A stretch of DNA of 24,376 bases. Origin: a virus. The first letter of the stretch is position 1. Each line of letters begins with the position of its first letter. Shown here in pieces: positions 13,299 to 21,793 of the stretch. The stretch is taken from positions 1-24,376 of the IMG/VR virus record IMGVR_UViG_3300023176_001501; one strand, written 5' to 3'. The notes below the pieces were generated by a model, which was not told the origin of the DNA, searched no databases, and saw only the letters and a program-made list of their open reading frames with translations. The translations under genes were made by a program, and so were the position numbers.

Positions 13299-14846
13299 TT
13301 ATATGGTAAGTCTTACTCTTGATACAGGTGCTTCAGGAGTAGTCATTTGTAATTGTCTTACATCTCTTCCTAGTAAAGCCAAGTTCCTTGCTTTTCCAAA
13401 TGCTTTTTCTTCATTTTGTTTTTGTTTCTTTAACTGATCTTCAAGAAGTAATTCTAATTTAGTAGCAATGGCTTTTGGATCTTGAGAAAGTATTTTAGTA
13501 TCTTGTAATTGACCAACAATTTGATCAACTATTTGTCTATCAAGGTTTGATATAGTTCTTCCTGACTCGCCAAGAAGCTCTCTAATCTCTCTGTTTTTCA
13601 TTATTTCTAAAACAGTTTTTACATACTCTCTTGGATTTTCTGATTTTAACGAAGCTTGAATATTTTTTGCATTAGCAGCAAGCGATGGATCTCCTGCAAC
13701 AAAAGCCATAATCTTTTTAAAGTTAGAACTTATTATATTACCAACCCCAAAAATGCTTTGGCCTTTAGTTTTTAAAGTTCTTAAAATATCTTGCAATTGA
13801 GATATATTTCTTTTATTACCTAAAGCAGCTTGATAATTTTCCAAATATTCTCCCTCAAGCTTGTCTATTGCAGTTATATCGCTTACATCAACACCGCCAG
13901 CTTTGGCTTCAGCTAATCTCATTTCGGCCTCTCTTTCTCCCTCAAGAACTTGTTCTGCAGCTTTTTCTTCAGCAGCTGCAGCAGCTCCTTTTGCTATTCC
14001 TGTAAATCTGCCAGTTTCAACAAGGCTTACTCCTATATTTCTAAGAAGTCTATTCATGTCTTTATCGCGCATATAACGATCTTGAAAATCTATAATTGAT
14101 TGTTCTATAGCTTCTGCATTAGCTGCCTCTCTCTCAGCATCAGCCATAGCTTCTGCTATTTTATTTTGATCTGCTCCTAATACAGCATCTATTTCCTCAT
14201 CAGAAATAATGTTTTGTCCTAAAGGAGCCGGAGCTTTTTTATCTTCTGTTTCTGTTTTTTTAGTTTTTGATAAATCATCTAAAGCTTTTTGTAAAACTTC
14301 TTCCTCAGTAGTTTTCATAGCGCCCAGTCCTAAGAACGCACCTCCGGCTGCAGTTGCTGGAATTACTCCTGGTTTTGGAGCAACCTTATAAGAACTAAAT
14401 TTAGTTGGATCTAAAGCTTGAAATCCTTTCTTCCCTGGTTGAGCAACGCCTGGAAGCTTTGTCATAGTTATTGGCGATAATCTAGATTGACCTAATTTTA
14501 CTGCAGCTGGTCCAAGCTTTGATCCTAAAAATCCAATTGCTTTACCTGCAGGTGGTAAAGTGGCAAGTCCTAAAGCAGCAGTTTGCAAAGCCCCGAGAGA
14601 TTTATTTTTTGATTGAACTTGGTAAGCTTCTGCTGGATCTCCTGTTGGAGAAAGAGCGGTATTAATTAATTCTTCAGATACAACTTCCCCTCTAGGATTT
14701 CTTAGAGTGTAAACAAAATCTCCTCCAGAAGTTTGTTCTATAGAAGGAGAAAGTTGGTAGTATTCAAATTCTGGTCCTGAAACTCCGGAGAGAAAATCAT
14801 CTGCCTCTCCACCTTTTTGAAACATTTTGCGACCAAATATATTCAT
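13299..14846 (-). CDS. probable internal virion protein (515 aa)
   Basis: This protein starts MNIFGRKMFQKGGEADDFLS, with a KGGE motif shared with the LysM protein of the same operon. A Gly/Ala-rich hydrophobic region follows (about 85-115), then another near 160-180, then a long charged, probably coiled-coil region (about 180-330) full of Glu and Ala. Composition and position suggest a structural or ejected protein. It overlaps the 447-aa gene by one base (TAATG) with GGAG upstream, so it is co-translated. No enzymatic motif is seen. Confidence 0.6.
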   Translation of the reverse strand: MNIFGRKMFQKGGEADDFLSGVSGPEFEYYQLSPSIEQTSGGDFVYTLRNPRGEVVSEELINTALSPTGDPAEAYQVQSKNKSLGALQTAALGLATLPPAGKAIGFLGSKLGPAAVKLGQSRLSPITMTKLPGVAQPGKKGFQALDPTKFSSYKVAPKPGVIPATAAGGAFLGLGAMKTTEEEVLQKALDDLSKTKKTETEDKKAPAPLGQNIISDEEIDAVLGADQNKIAEAMADAEREAANAEAIEQSIIDFQDRYMRDKDMNRLLRNIGVSLVETGRFTGIAKGAAAAAEEKAAEQVLEGEREAEMRLAEAKAGGVDVSDITAIDKLEGEYLENYQAALGNKRNISQLQDILRTLKTKGQSIFGVGNIISSNFKKIMAFVAGDPSLAANAKNIQASLKSENPREYVKTVLEIMKNREIRELLGESGRTISNLDRQIVDQIVGQLQDTKILSQDPKAIATKLELLLEDQLKKQKQNEEKAFGKARNLALLGRDVRQLQMTTPEAPVSRVRLTI

Positions 14847-16189
14847 TACTTTACTCCACCGGGGGTATAGTATGATCCAAATCCTGGAATAGAATATGGG
14901 CTTGTTCCTGCAGCCGGAAGACTAGATGGAATATTAACTTGGTAAGGATTAGAAGGCCCAACAGTTCCAGCAAATGGACCGCCCGCTAATACTTGTTCAG
15001 TTGTATATTGTTGATTGCCTGGTTGATATAAAGAAGACTGAGGATTGTATATTGCTGGATTAAAGTAAGCTCCTCCAGTATTTGTTAAGCCTTGACTTTG
15101 CATATAACCCTGGTAAGCAGATCCAGTAGGAGCTGGTTGATCTGGTCCTTGAGATGTTGTAGGCGGCTGATACTGAATTGGTTGTTTCATAGCGCTATAC
15201 GCGGTTAAAAATCCTCCTAGTCCTTCTGCTAAAGGATCTCTAGGCATTCCATATGTTTTTGATACTTGAGTTCTTCCTGCTTGATATTGAGGTGCAAATC
15301 CTTGAACAAATTGAGTTGCTAATAAAGGAGCTTGTCTTTGCTCTAGTTGTTGAGCGTATTGTCTTGCAAGTCTTTGTTCTTCAATTGCTCTTTCAGTTCC
15401 GCCAAGTCTTTCAAGTTCTGCTATATCGGCAGCTCTTAGCTGTTGTCCCATTTGACCTAAACCAGCAATGTCTGCCCCATATAATCTTTGAGCTGCGGCA
15501 ATATCTCCTCCAAATCCAGCCTCAAGTTGAGCTGCGGCTCTTGCGCCAGCTCTTTGTCTTTCTAGTTCTTGTAAAGATCTTTCTTGAGCAGTTTGGAAAC
15601 CACCTGATCTCAATCTTCCAAGAACTTCTCCCAGCCCTCTACCAAAAGCTCTTTGTCTTTCTTCAGCGCCAAGTCTTGCTCTAGAGCCAAAAGCTGATTC
15701 TCCACCTCTAGAAATATCTGCTGCTCTTTGTTGTATGTCTTGTTGAGCTGCGGCTTGCAGGGCATCTTCAATAGTTTGTTGAACTACTTGTTGCTCGAAT
15801 GGATCGTAATACATTCCAGCCATTCTTGGATCGTATTGCTGCATTGACAAACCTAAATATTGTCTAGCGGATGGTCCTCCAAATCCTAAGCTTGATTGCA
15901 AAGCACCCAAACCTCCGCCATAGGCTTGCTCAGCTCTGCTTAAAAATGGTTGAAAAGATCCTATTCCTGCTCTTGCTATTTGTCTTGCTCTTATTTCATC
16001 TGGAGTAAGACCAGCGGTTCTTTGTAAAATAGCTGGTTGATCTAAATAAGCTTTTTGCGCCGCTTGAGTAGCTTGCGCTATTAATCCTGGGGTATCAGGA
16101 GATCCAAAATAAAGCTCTCTTAAATTAGGATCTGATAAAACTTCAACTCTATCTACACCAGCTAATATTGGATTGATTTGTTCTGCCAT
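14846..16189 (-). CDS. probable internal virion protein, Gln/Ala/Arg-rich (447 aa)
   Basis: The first two thirds are a Gln-, Ala- and Arg-rich helical region, e.g. QQDIQQRAADISRGGESAFG and ERQRAGARAAAQLEAGFGGD, that likely forms coiled coils. The last third is low-complexity and Pro-, Gly-, Tyr- and Ser-rich. I recognise no family. Its place between the LysM and 515-aa genes, with 1-nt overlaps at both ends and a GAGG site for the next, suggests stoichiometric expression of virion parts. It may be a core or ejected protein, like small T7-type internal proteins but larger. Confidence 0.6.
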   Translation of the reverse strand: MAEQINPILAGVDRVEVLSDPNLRELYFGSPDTPGLIAQATQAAQKAYLDQPAILQRTAGLTPDEIRARQIARAGIGSFQPFLSRAEQAYGGGLGALQSSLGFGGPSARQYLGLSMQQYDPRMAGMYYDPFEQQVVQQTIEDALQAAAQQDIQQRAADISRGGESAFGSRARLGAEERQRAFGRGLGEVLGRLRSGGFQTAQERSLQELERQRAGARAAAQLEAGFGGDIAAAQRLYGADIAGLGQMGQQLRAADIAELERLGGTERAIEEQRLARQYAQQLEQRQAPLLATQFVQGFAPQYQAGRTQVSKTYGMPRDPLAEGLGGFLTAYSAMKQPIQYQPPTTSQGPDQPAPTGSAYQGYMQSQGLTNTGGAYFNPAIYNPQSSLYQPGNQQYTTEQVLAGGPFAGTVGPSNPYQVNIPSSLPAAGTSPYSIPGFGSYYTPGGVK

Positions 16190-17799
16190 TAAATTGCCTC
16201 AAACATATTCATTAATTCGCGCATATTCTTTACGCCTTCTGCTCTAGATGATTTGCCACCACCTATAAGCTCAATCCCTTTAGGAGTTTTTTTGGTTGTA
16301 AAAGATCCTGCGCCTCTAACAGCTTTTGCAGTCATTACAAATTCCCCATCACTTAACATTGCTGGAATATCGTCTGAAGTTCCAGTCCCTGGTCCAGATG
16401 ACTCGCCGCCATCGCGCATGTCTAATTCTTCCACCATCGCTAGACCACCTTGATTAAAATGTTTTCTGACCTCTCCGCCTTTAGCAAATTGTAAAGCTAC
16501 TGGAGCTGGTCCTAAACCAAACTCTTCTCTAGTTCCGCCAGTACCTAAAGCTTTTGATAATTGGTATCTTCCTAAAGGATCCATCGTTACAAGAGGAGTT
16601 TCTGCTAAACCTCCCTCTTCTTTTTTAGCAGCCATATATGCTGCCAATCCTGTTAAAGCAGGTATTGCAAAATTACCACCCATACCTCCAAATAATCCGC
16701 CAATACCAGGTCCTCCTGTTTGTTGACCTGCGCCTCCAGCAAAAATGTTTTGAGCCCCACCTATCAATCCTCTGCCTGTCGTTTGTCCGGATGCTCTTGC
16801 TTGAGCAACTAATTGGTTAAAAGTACCATTTGCTTTTGCTTGATCTATTTGAGCTTGACTATATCCAGCAGCTAATAATTCTTGCGTTCTAGTTTGACCG
16901 GTATCTCCAGTTAACATTTTTGCAAAGTCTTCAATTCTTCCTAGTTGAGATTGTCCGTAGCCAGTAGCTTCTTCATATGGGGTTTGAGGTCCAACCAAGC
17001 TACCAATCCCTTGGCTTACTTTTTGTAATCCGCCTCCAAGTCTAGATAGTCCACCTGCTCCTGGTAAGTTAAGAGTAGCTCCAGCTTGAATTAAATTTGG
17101 GTTAGTTATTTGAGGATTAGCTTTTAATAATTCTGCAACGGTTGTTCCTTCTTTTGCAGCAATACTTGATAAAGTATCTCCAGATTGAACGGTAGTTTGA
17201 CCTCCGCCGCCTCCAAATAATCCAGTTACAGACCCTAGAGGATCTTTTACAAATGATCCAATACCTGACTTTAACGCTCCAGGAATACTTTTTAAAGTTG
17301 CTCCTAAGCCTCCGCCAGCTTTGATTGCATCTAAACTTTCGCCTATTCCTGGTCCAACTCTGAGCGGTCCAGCAACAGTTAATAAAGCAGCAGGATTAGC
17401 TCTGCCCTTTGCTACGTCATATACAGTACTTGCTTTTGATATTAAAGCAGCAGGTGCTTGCCAAGGACCAGGTACAAATTGCGCTACTTGCGCTACTGGC
17501 TTAACAACTTTTTTAACCACTTTTTTAACTTTCTTGACTAACTTAGATAAAAATCCAAATTCAGGTAAACCAGTAATTGGATTTAAATCCATATCGCCAT
17601 TTCCAACTACAAATTGATTTGGATCAATTCCATACTTGGAAATAGAGTTACGAATGTAAGTGTTTAAAAGAGGATCATCTTTAAGAACTTGAGCGGGTAC
17701 AACTAATTCATCTGGCGCAACGTGCGCAAGAAACGTATCTTCGTTTCTTCCCATACCAGCAATACCTTGTAAGTCTTGTCTTTGTTGTTCGTTTAGCAT
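16189..17799 (-). CDS. LysM-domain virion protein (536 aa)
   Basis: A LysM peptidoglycan-binding domain is visible at about 202-246 (VQSGDTLSSIAAKEGTTVAE and ANPQITNPNLIQAGATLNLP). A strongly basic repeat, KKVKKVVKKVVK, lies at 89-100, and the rest is Gly/Ala-rich with FAKGGEV (438-444). A DEL-V-V-P-A-Q-V segment near the N-terminus (30-38) echoes DGEFVMTAKAV (484-494) near the C-terminus. Together these suggest a virion protein that touches the cell wall during DNA entry. I see no hydrolase active site. It overlaps the 447-aa gene by one base and follows the 103-aa gene with a 27-bp gap and an AGGTTA site. Confidence 0.75.
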   Translation of the reverse strand: MLNEQQRQDLQGIAGMGRNEDTFLAHVAPDELVVPAQVLKDDPLLNTYIRNSISKYGIDPNQFVVGNGDMDLNPITGLPEFGFLSKLVKKVKKVVKKVVKPVAQVAQFVPGPWQAPAALISKASTVYDVAKGRANPAALLTVAGPLRVGPGIGESLDAIKAGGGLGATLKSIPGALKSGIGSFVKDPLGSVTGLFGGGGGQTTVQSGDTLSSIAAKEGTTVAELLKANPQITNPNLIQAGATLNLPGAGGLSRLGGGLQKVSQGIGSLVGPQTPYEEATGYGQSQLGRIEDFAKMLTGDTGQTRTQELLAAGYSQAQIDQAKANGTFNQLVAQARASGQTTGRGLIGGAQNIFAGGAGQQTGGPGIGGLFGGMGGNFAIPALTGLAAYMAAKKEEGGLAETPLVTMDPLGRYQLSKALGTGGTREEFGLGPAPVALQFAKGGEVRKHFNQGGLAMVEELDMRDGGESSGPGTGTSDDIPAMLSDGEFVMTAKAVRGAGSFTTKKTPKGIELIGGGKSSRAEGVKNMRELMNMFEAI

Positions 17800-17826
17800 A
17801 TTAATATAACCTATATGTTAGCATTT

Positions 17827-18138
17827 TTAAGGCGTTGATACAGTAACTGAGCCTAATCCAGTTGTAGCAGAAAGTCCTGTCAGATAAGTGCGATGACTGG
17901 TTAAATCAATAAACTCAGTACCGTCAAAAACCTGCAACACTTCTGTAGTAGTATTGAAGATTAGCGCACCTCTATTAAAACTAAGAGAGTCACGTTCAGT
18001 AGTCGATAATTGCAAAGTATTATCAGGATCTACTGCCCCTAAGTTTATCTCTAAAATACGTACAAGTCTATTAAAAAGCTCAGCAGAAACGGTTTCTCCT
18101 TGAGCTAGCGGCAGTCTAGTTGGCAGTAATTTAGCCAT
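17827..18138 (-). CDS. small virion-associated protein (103 aa)
   Basis: This protein is mostly strand-forming after an N-terminal helix (SAELFNRLVRILEINLG). The segment GALIFNTTTEVLQVFDGTEFIDL is of the type found at the base of phage tail fibre and decoration proteins. The ATG overlaps the stop of the 622-aa gene by one base (TAATG). A role in tail or fibre attachment is likely, judging from phrase and position; the family is not established. Confidence 0.55.
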   Translation of the reverse strand: MAKLLPTRLPLAQGETVSAELFNRLVRILEINLGAVDPDNTLQLSTTERDSLSFNRGALIFNTTTEVLQVFDGTEFIDLTSHRTYLTGLSATTGLGSVTVSTP

Positions 18139-20006
18139 TATCTTCTACCGTCTTGTCGGATATCTATTCTTGTAGCTCCTAGTCTCCAGCCTATTCCTAA
18201 GTTTCCATCATTTGCCGCGTCATCATCCGATTCAAAACGCAAGGCTGCTTGACGGCCGCGAGCTCTAATATTTACTTGACCTGTATTATCTTGTATTGCG
18301 CTTGTAGAAGCTGTAGATAAAGAGTTGCCTGGATAATCTCTAGTTTGTAAAACTATATTAATAGAGCCGTTATTGCTGTTTTGTAAGAATTTAAAATCAG
18401 GTATTAGTCGTCTAATAAATTGGAAACTTTCTCCATCTCCTATATCAAAGTCAGAGCTTTGAATATAAACATTCTCCATAGGCGAACCATCAGCGTCAAA
18501 ACCAAATTCTTGTTGATATAGATAATTATCGGTTGTAGCTCTAGGATAAGGCTCTACACCAGTATCTAGCCAAGCTGTTCTATTTAATTGGCCATATGAC
18601 CAAGCGTCTTCTGCGTAGTTATACAGTACATATCTATCAATATCGTCACTTCCTGAAGAACAATAGAACCAGCCTACTTCTGTTTTATCGTTGATAGTAA
18701 ACGCATGTATTTTATAAGCTTGATTTAGATTTATATCGCTGAATACGTAATTTTGAACTTTACATCTTAAAGTCTGTACAGAGCCGTTATAGACGTAAAA
18801 GTTATTTTCGCTCATCCAAAACGTACCGTTAGGAGCGGTTACACATGCTTTTGGTCCAACAAGACCAATACCTTCGTTGATTAAATTAAGAGCAAAAGTA
18901 TAAGGAGGTCCTACAAACTGCATACTGTATAAAGAAGTATCAGTCCAAATAAGTATTTCTTGTCTTGCTTTGCACGCTCCAATTATTTGCGATCCTGAAG
19001 AAAGTCTTACTTCTCCAGCAGTATTGGTAATTAAAGATTCAAATTCTAATTCGTTTTCTTGATCAGAAAATGCAACCAACATCGGATCAATAGTACCAGT
19101 TCTTGCTCCGCCTGATATTGGATCAGCACCCAAGACTATTAAGTGTCTATCCGTTTCTGAGGTTATTACTTGCAATCCAACTGTTGGAACTAGATTAGCT
19201 CCTGATCGTCCAGATAACTCTACTGCTCTTGTGCTCGTACCGTTGTTCTCGATCCATTCGTAGATACCGCCCCCTCTAACATTCATTATTAAGTTTTCGC
19301 CAAAGTTATCATGTGACCAAAGCCTTAATTGGTTAGAAGCTGAAAGCGAAGTAGAAGAGCCCCACGCTCCAGCACCCCAAGCACCTACGCCATATCCAGT
19401 AGATGCTACATATACATCTAAACCTGTATTGATTTGATAAGCACCTACAGTTGAAGAGCCGCCGTTTCCAGTATCAGAACCATCTGCCAATACTGTATTC
19501 CCATCTGTATCTTTAGCTTCTACGGTATAACTATCGTCATCTATAACAGTTGCTATTTGATATTCTTGATTAAGAACTGTATCGGTAATATTACCGCCTA
19601 AAGATGTTGCTCCTGAAAATGTAACAAAATCGTTTTGAACTGCTCCGTGAGCAGTATCTGAGACAGTTAGTGTCGCATCTCCGTTTACAGCAGCAAAGGT
19701 TACATCTCCTGCTGCGGTTGTTGATCGTATTGGGGTTATGTCGTCGTAATCAGAACCTTCTTGAATATAATATTTTAAATTAGTTCCTAAACCTAAGTAT
19801 TTAGTACCTTCTAAAGAAATCCAAGCATGTAGAGCTCGGCATGTTCCTAAAAAGGTTTGAGATATTAATTTAGTCCAACCGCCAAACTTTTCAGGTCTGC
19901 CTTTTCTAAAACGTACTAAATTGCCGTCAAACCAACCACCCTCGTTATCGTAGTCAGTTCCTTCTCTATTTATGCCTGGTCTAAATACTGCTTTCTGTAA
20001 TGCCAT
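18138..20006 (-). CDS. large structural protein, tail/stabilisation-like (622 aa)
   Basis: The N-terminus, KAVFRPGINREGTDYDNEG then GGWFDGNLVRFRKG and GGWTKL, is of a type common in marine podovirus-like genomes, often called stabilisation or tail protein; I cite this from memory. The body is rich in Gly, Thr, Ser, Asn and Asp and looks like strands, compatible with a beta-propeller or tail-hub protein. An Ala/Gly/Asp insert (about 100-190) looks like an extra beta domain. It starts inside the end of the 155-aa nuclease gene with 26 bases of overlap and no strong ribosome binding site. I see no catalytic motif. Confidence 0.65.
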   Translation of the reverse strand: MALQKAVFRPGINREGTDYDNEGGWFDGNLVRFRKGRPEKFGGWTKLISQTFLGTCRALHAWISLEGTKYLGLGTNLKYYIQEGSDYDDITPIRSTTAAGDVTFAAVNGDATLTVSDTAHGAVQNDFVTFSGATSLGGNITDTVLNQEYQIATVIDDDSYTVEAKDTDGNTVLADGSDTGNGGSSTVGAYQINTGLDVYVASTGYGVGAWGAGAWGSSTSLSASNQLRLWSHDNFGENLIMNVRGGGIYEWIENNGTSTRAVELSGRSGANLVPTVGLQVITSETDRHLIVLGADPISGGARTGTIDPMLVAFSDQENELEFESLITNTAGEVRLSSGSQIIGACKARQEILIWTDTSLYSMQFVGPPYTFALNLINEGIGLVGPKACVTAPNGTFWMSENNFYVYNGSVQTLRCKVQNYVFSDINLNQAYKIHAFTINDKTEVGWFYCSSGSDDIDRYVLYNYAEDAWSYGQLNRTAWLDTGVEPYPRATTDNYLYQQEFGFDADGSPMENVYIQSSDFDIGDGESFQFIRRLIPDFKFLQNSNNGSINIVLQTRDYPGNSLSTASTSAIQDNTGQVNIRARGRQAALRFESDDDAANDGNLGIGWRLGATRIDIRQDGRR

Positions 20007-20448
20007 CCAAAGGTTCCAATTCTGGTATTTTGTTAAATATTAATAAAGTTTTAATTAAAGACTCTTTAGAGTCAATCTTTTTTAAATTGTCTATAGTCTT
20101 GGCGACAGAATTTTCAACTTCGCTAAAAGGTAAGAAGAAAACCTTATCGAGTGGCAAGGCAACTAAGCAGAAAATATCTACTTGCCCGCTACCATATCTT
20201 AGCATTTTATTCTTTCTTTTGTTATCTGCGTTAGAACGAAAGTCCCAACGGTAATAATTTTTACCGTCTTTTTTATAAAGACTATTGGTTGTTTTAACTT
20301 GAATACGGTATAACTGACCTTGATGATCAAGAATAAGATCGGATTTATGGCCTTCAGGAGCCAGAATTACAGAGTCGCAATATCTCAACAAATATGATGC
20401 TGCTAAATATTCTCCAGCAAGAGCTACTCTTGCAGAGATATGCGACAT
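19981..20448 (-). CDS. PD-(D/E)XK endonuclease, QVK variant (155 aa)
   Basis: The arrangement GEYLAASYLL (E13), then SDLILD (D37) and YRIQVKT (Q50, K52) matches the PD-(D/E)XK endonuclease family (PF11645-like) that includes homing-type enzymes, with Gln in place of the usual Glu before the lysine. The middle (YYRWDFRSNADNKRKNK) is strongly basic and fits DNA binding, and DIFCLVALPLDKVFFLPF is the usual following strand pair. AGGAGG lies five bases before ATG. It sits between the lysis genes and the virion genes, an odd place, and its end overlaps the 622-aa gene by 26 bases, like a free-standing mobile nuclease gene. A role in DNA packaging or repair is an alternative. Confidence 0.72.
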   Translation of the reverse strand: MSHISARVALAGEYLAASYLLRYCDSVILAPEGHKSDLILDHQGQLYRIQVKTTNSLYKKDGKNYYRWDFRSNADNKRKNKMLRYGSGQVDIFCLVALPLDKVFFLPFSEVENSVAKTIDNLKKIDSKESLIKTLLIFNKIPELEPLDGITESSI

Positions 20449-20456
20449 GTAGCCTC

Positions 20457-20666
20457 CTACAATTTATTAGATACAAAAACCGCAATTAATCCTGCTAAGA
20501 TAATTACAGCTAATAAATAATCTTTAAAAGAGTATTTTTTTTCGTATGCTTCGTTAATAAATGGTGTTTTTGGATCATCAGCAACAAAGTGTCCTTTGGC
20601 TGTTCTTGCTCTTTTTCTAACCACTTTTTTTACAGGTTTTTTTACTGCTTGTTTTTTTTCTGCCAT
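20457..20666 (-). CDS. small basic protein with C-terminal TM (69 aa)
   Basis: The first 27 residues are strongly basic (KKPVKKVVRKRARTAKG) and are followed by a conserved-looking DDPKTP stretch. A hydrophobic segment (about 50-66, YLLAVIILAGLIAVFV) forms a single C-terminal transmembrane helix. The basic face could bind DNA, RNA or the acidic face of the membrane. I recall similar proteins in marine phage genomes but know no function. AGGAG lies five bases before ATG. Its 5' end overlaps the previous gene by 25 bases. Confidence 0.65.
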   Translation of the reverse strand: MAEKKQAVKKPVKKVVRKRARTAKGHFVADDPKTPFINEAYEKKYSFKDYLLAVIILAGLIAVFVSNKL

Positions 20667-20845
20667 TTTTCTCTCCTAGTTATTTCGTTCTTTATTTTTT
20701 GTTTTACTTTCGGCCCAATATTGAACATTTCCAGTAACTTCTTTAATTCAGCAAGATCAGCCATTTTCATATACGAATGTTCTGTTTTCATCTTACCAGT
20801 TTTTTTATCTTTTACCGTATGGCTTTTGTTAAGCTTGATAGGCAT
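20642..20845 (-). CDS. small basic protein (67 aa)
   Basis: This highly charged, Lys-rich protein starts MPIKLNKSHTVKDKKTGK and contains a helix MADLAELKKLLEMFNIG followed by KVKQKIKNEITRR. It has no membrane segment. I recall related proteins with the same start in marine phages, function unknown. I chose the ATG at 20845, one base after the lysozyme stop, over the upstream in-frame ATG at 20875 within the lysozyme gene; translation would be coupled. It might bind nucleic acid. Confidence 0.65.
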   Translation of the reverse strand: MPIKLNKSHTVKDKKTGKMKTEHSYMKMADLAELKKLLEMFNIGPKVKQKIKNEITRREKWQKKNKQ

Positions 20846-20846
20846 G

Positions 20847-21293
20847 TTAAACAAGTCGCCAGTCTTTTGCTTCAAAAAGCAAAGCTTCAGCCTCTCTTCT
20901 TCTTACTAATCCAGCTAATACTTCGCCGTTAGCCTTGTTCCATCTTTTAATTTGATTAGGAACTTCTTCGTATTCGCTATTATTTAATTTTTTTAATAAA
21001 GTTGATTTCTTTAAATTAACTGGGCCTAAGTTATAAGTCCAAGAAACCAACGAATCAAATTGTTGTTGATTTAAAGGTACATGCACATAATCTTTTACAT
21101 ATTGCTCGTATTCTTCTTCTAACTCTCGTTGTAACATAAAGTCAGCTTTATCTTGGCTCCACTTGTCGCCTTCTTCTACGCCTTTAGTATGACCGTAACC
21201 AATAGTCCAAACACCAGCAGGACACTTGTAAGCTTCAAGCTCACATCCTTCAAAGTGTTTTATTAACTCCAAACCTTCGTCTGAGATATGCAT
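20847..21293 (-). CDS. GH24 lysozyme endolysin
   Basis: This 148-aa enzyme cleaves peptidoglycan between N-acetylmuramic acid and N-acetylglucosamine. The catalytic triad of the T4/P22-type family is visible as E15 (HFEG), C24 (KCPAG) and T30 (VWTIGYGHT), with the usual eight- and five-residue spacing. The SWTYNLG and GLVRRREAEALLF motifs of the family follow. There is no signal peptide or N-terminal membrane anchor, so it should need the holin to reach the wall. AAGGAG is six bases before ATG, and its start is two bases after the stop of the holin gene. Confidence 0.93.
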   Translation of the reverse strand: MHISDEGLELIKHFEGCELEAYKCPAGVWTIGYGHTKGVEEGDKWSQDKADFMLQRELEEEYEQYVKDYVHVPLNQQQFDSLVSWTYNLGPVNLKKSTLLKKLNNSEYEEVPNQIKRWNKANGEVLAGLVRRREAEALLFEAKDWRLV

Positions 21294-21295
21294 GT

Positions 21296-21790
21296 TTACT
21301 CCTTATCAGGGGTGTTGGATGCTCCAAAATAGAATGATATGACAGCACTTGCTAAACCGCCAAGATAGCCTAGTACCAAGTTGATAAGAGCCTCAGAATT
21401 TTGTTCGGGAGGTTGAATGGTGACTAAAAATATATAGCCAAGAAATCCACCCAAAGTTGCGATCCCCATAATTCTAGCAGTCCAGTCTTTGCTAAAGTTT
21501 TTTCTTGCATCTTGCTTGTCTTTAACTTCAAGCTCAAAGACATCTACTTCAAGTTCTTTCATTTGTAACTCAAAGTCTTTTTCTGCTTTTTTAAGCTCAA
21601 GCATTTGAGCTGGGGTTGCTTGTTGAATGCCTTGTTCTATAGCTTTTGGAGTATTAGGAACACCTAAAACATCTGCTATAACAGATCCTGCCATTCCGCC
21701 AAGTGGACCAGCTAAAGCAGATCCTAAAGTGGGAGCAACGCTGCCAACAACATTTTTCAGTTTACCTGATAATAAATTTTTAAAAGCCAT
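21296..21790 (-). CDS. GTA-type 3-TM holin-like protein
   Basis: This protein resembles the GTA_holin_3TM family (PF11351), holins of gene transfer agents and phages. It has a hydrophobic Gly/Ala-rich N-terminal segment (about 15-43, VGSVAPTLGSALAGPLGGMA), a charged central helix (KKAEKDFELQMKELEVDV) and two C-terminal membrane segments (about 107-124 and 135-155, ending GGLASAVISFYFGASNT). It directly precedes the lysozyme. It should form pores that let the lysozyme through. The start has only weak sites upstream, so translation may be coupled to the XhlA-like gene. Confidence 0.85.
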   Translation of the reverse strand: MAFKNLLSGKLKNVVGSVAPTLGSALAGPLGGMAGSVIADVLGVPNTPKAIEQGIQQATPAQMLELKKAEKDFELQMKELEVDVFELEVKDKQDARKNFSKDWTARIMGIATLGGFLGYIFLVTIQPPEQNSEALINLVLGYLGGLASAVISFYFGASNTPDKE

Positions 21791-21793
21791 AAT

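Noticed and set aside
15253-15684. Plus-strand 143-aa Leu/Phe/Gln-rich ORF
   Set aside because: Mirror of the Gln/Arg/Ala-rich coding of the 447-aa gene; no supporting motif.
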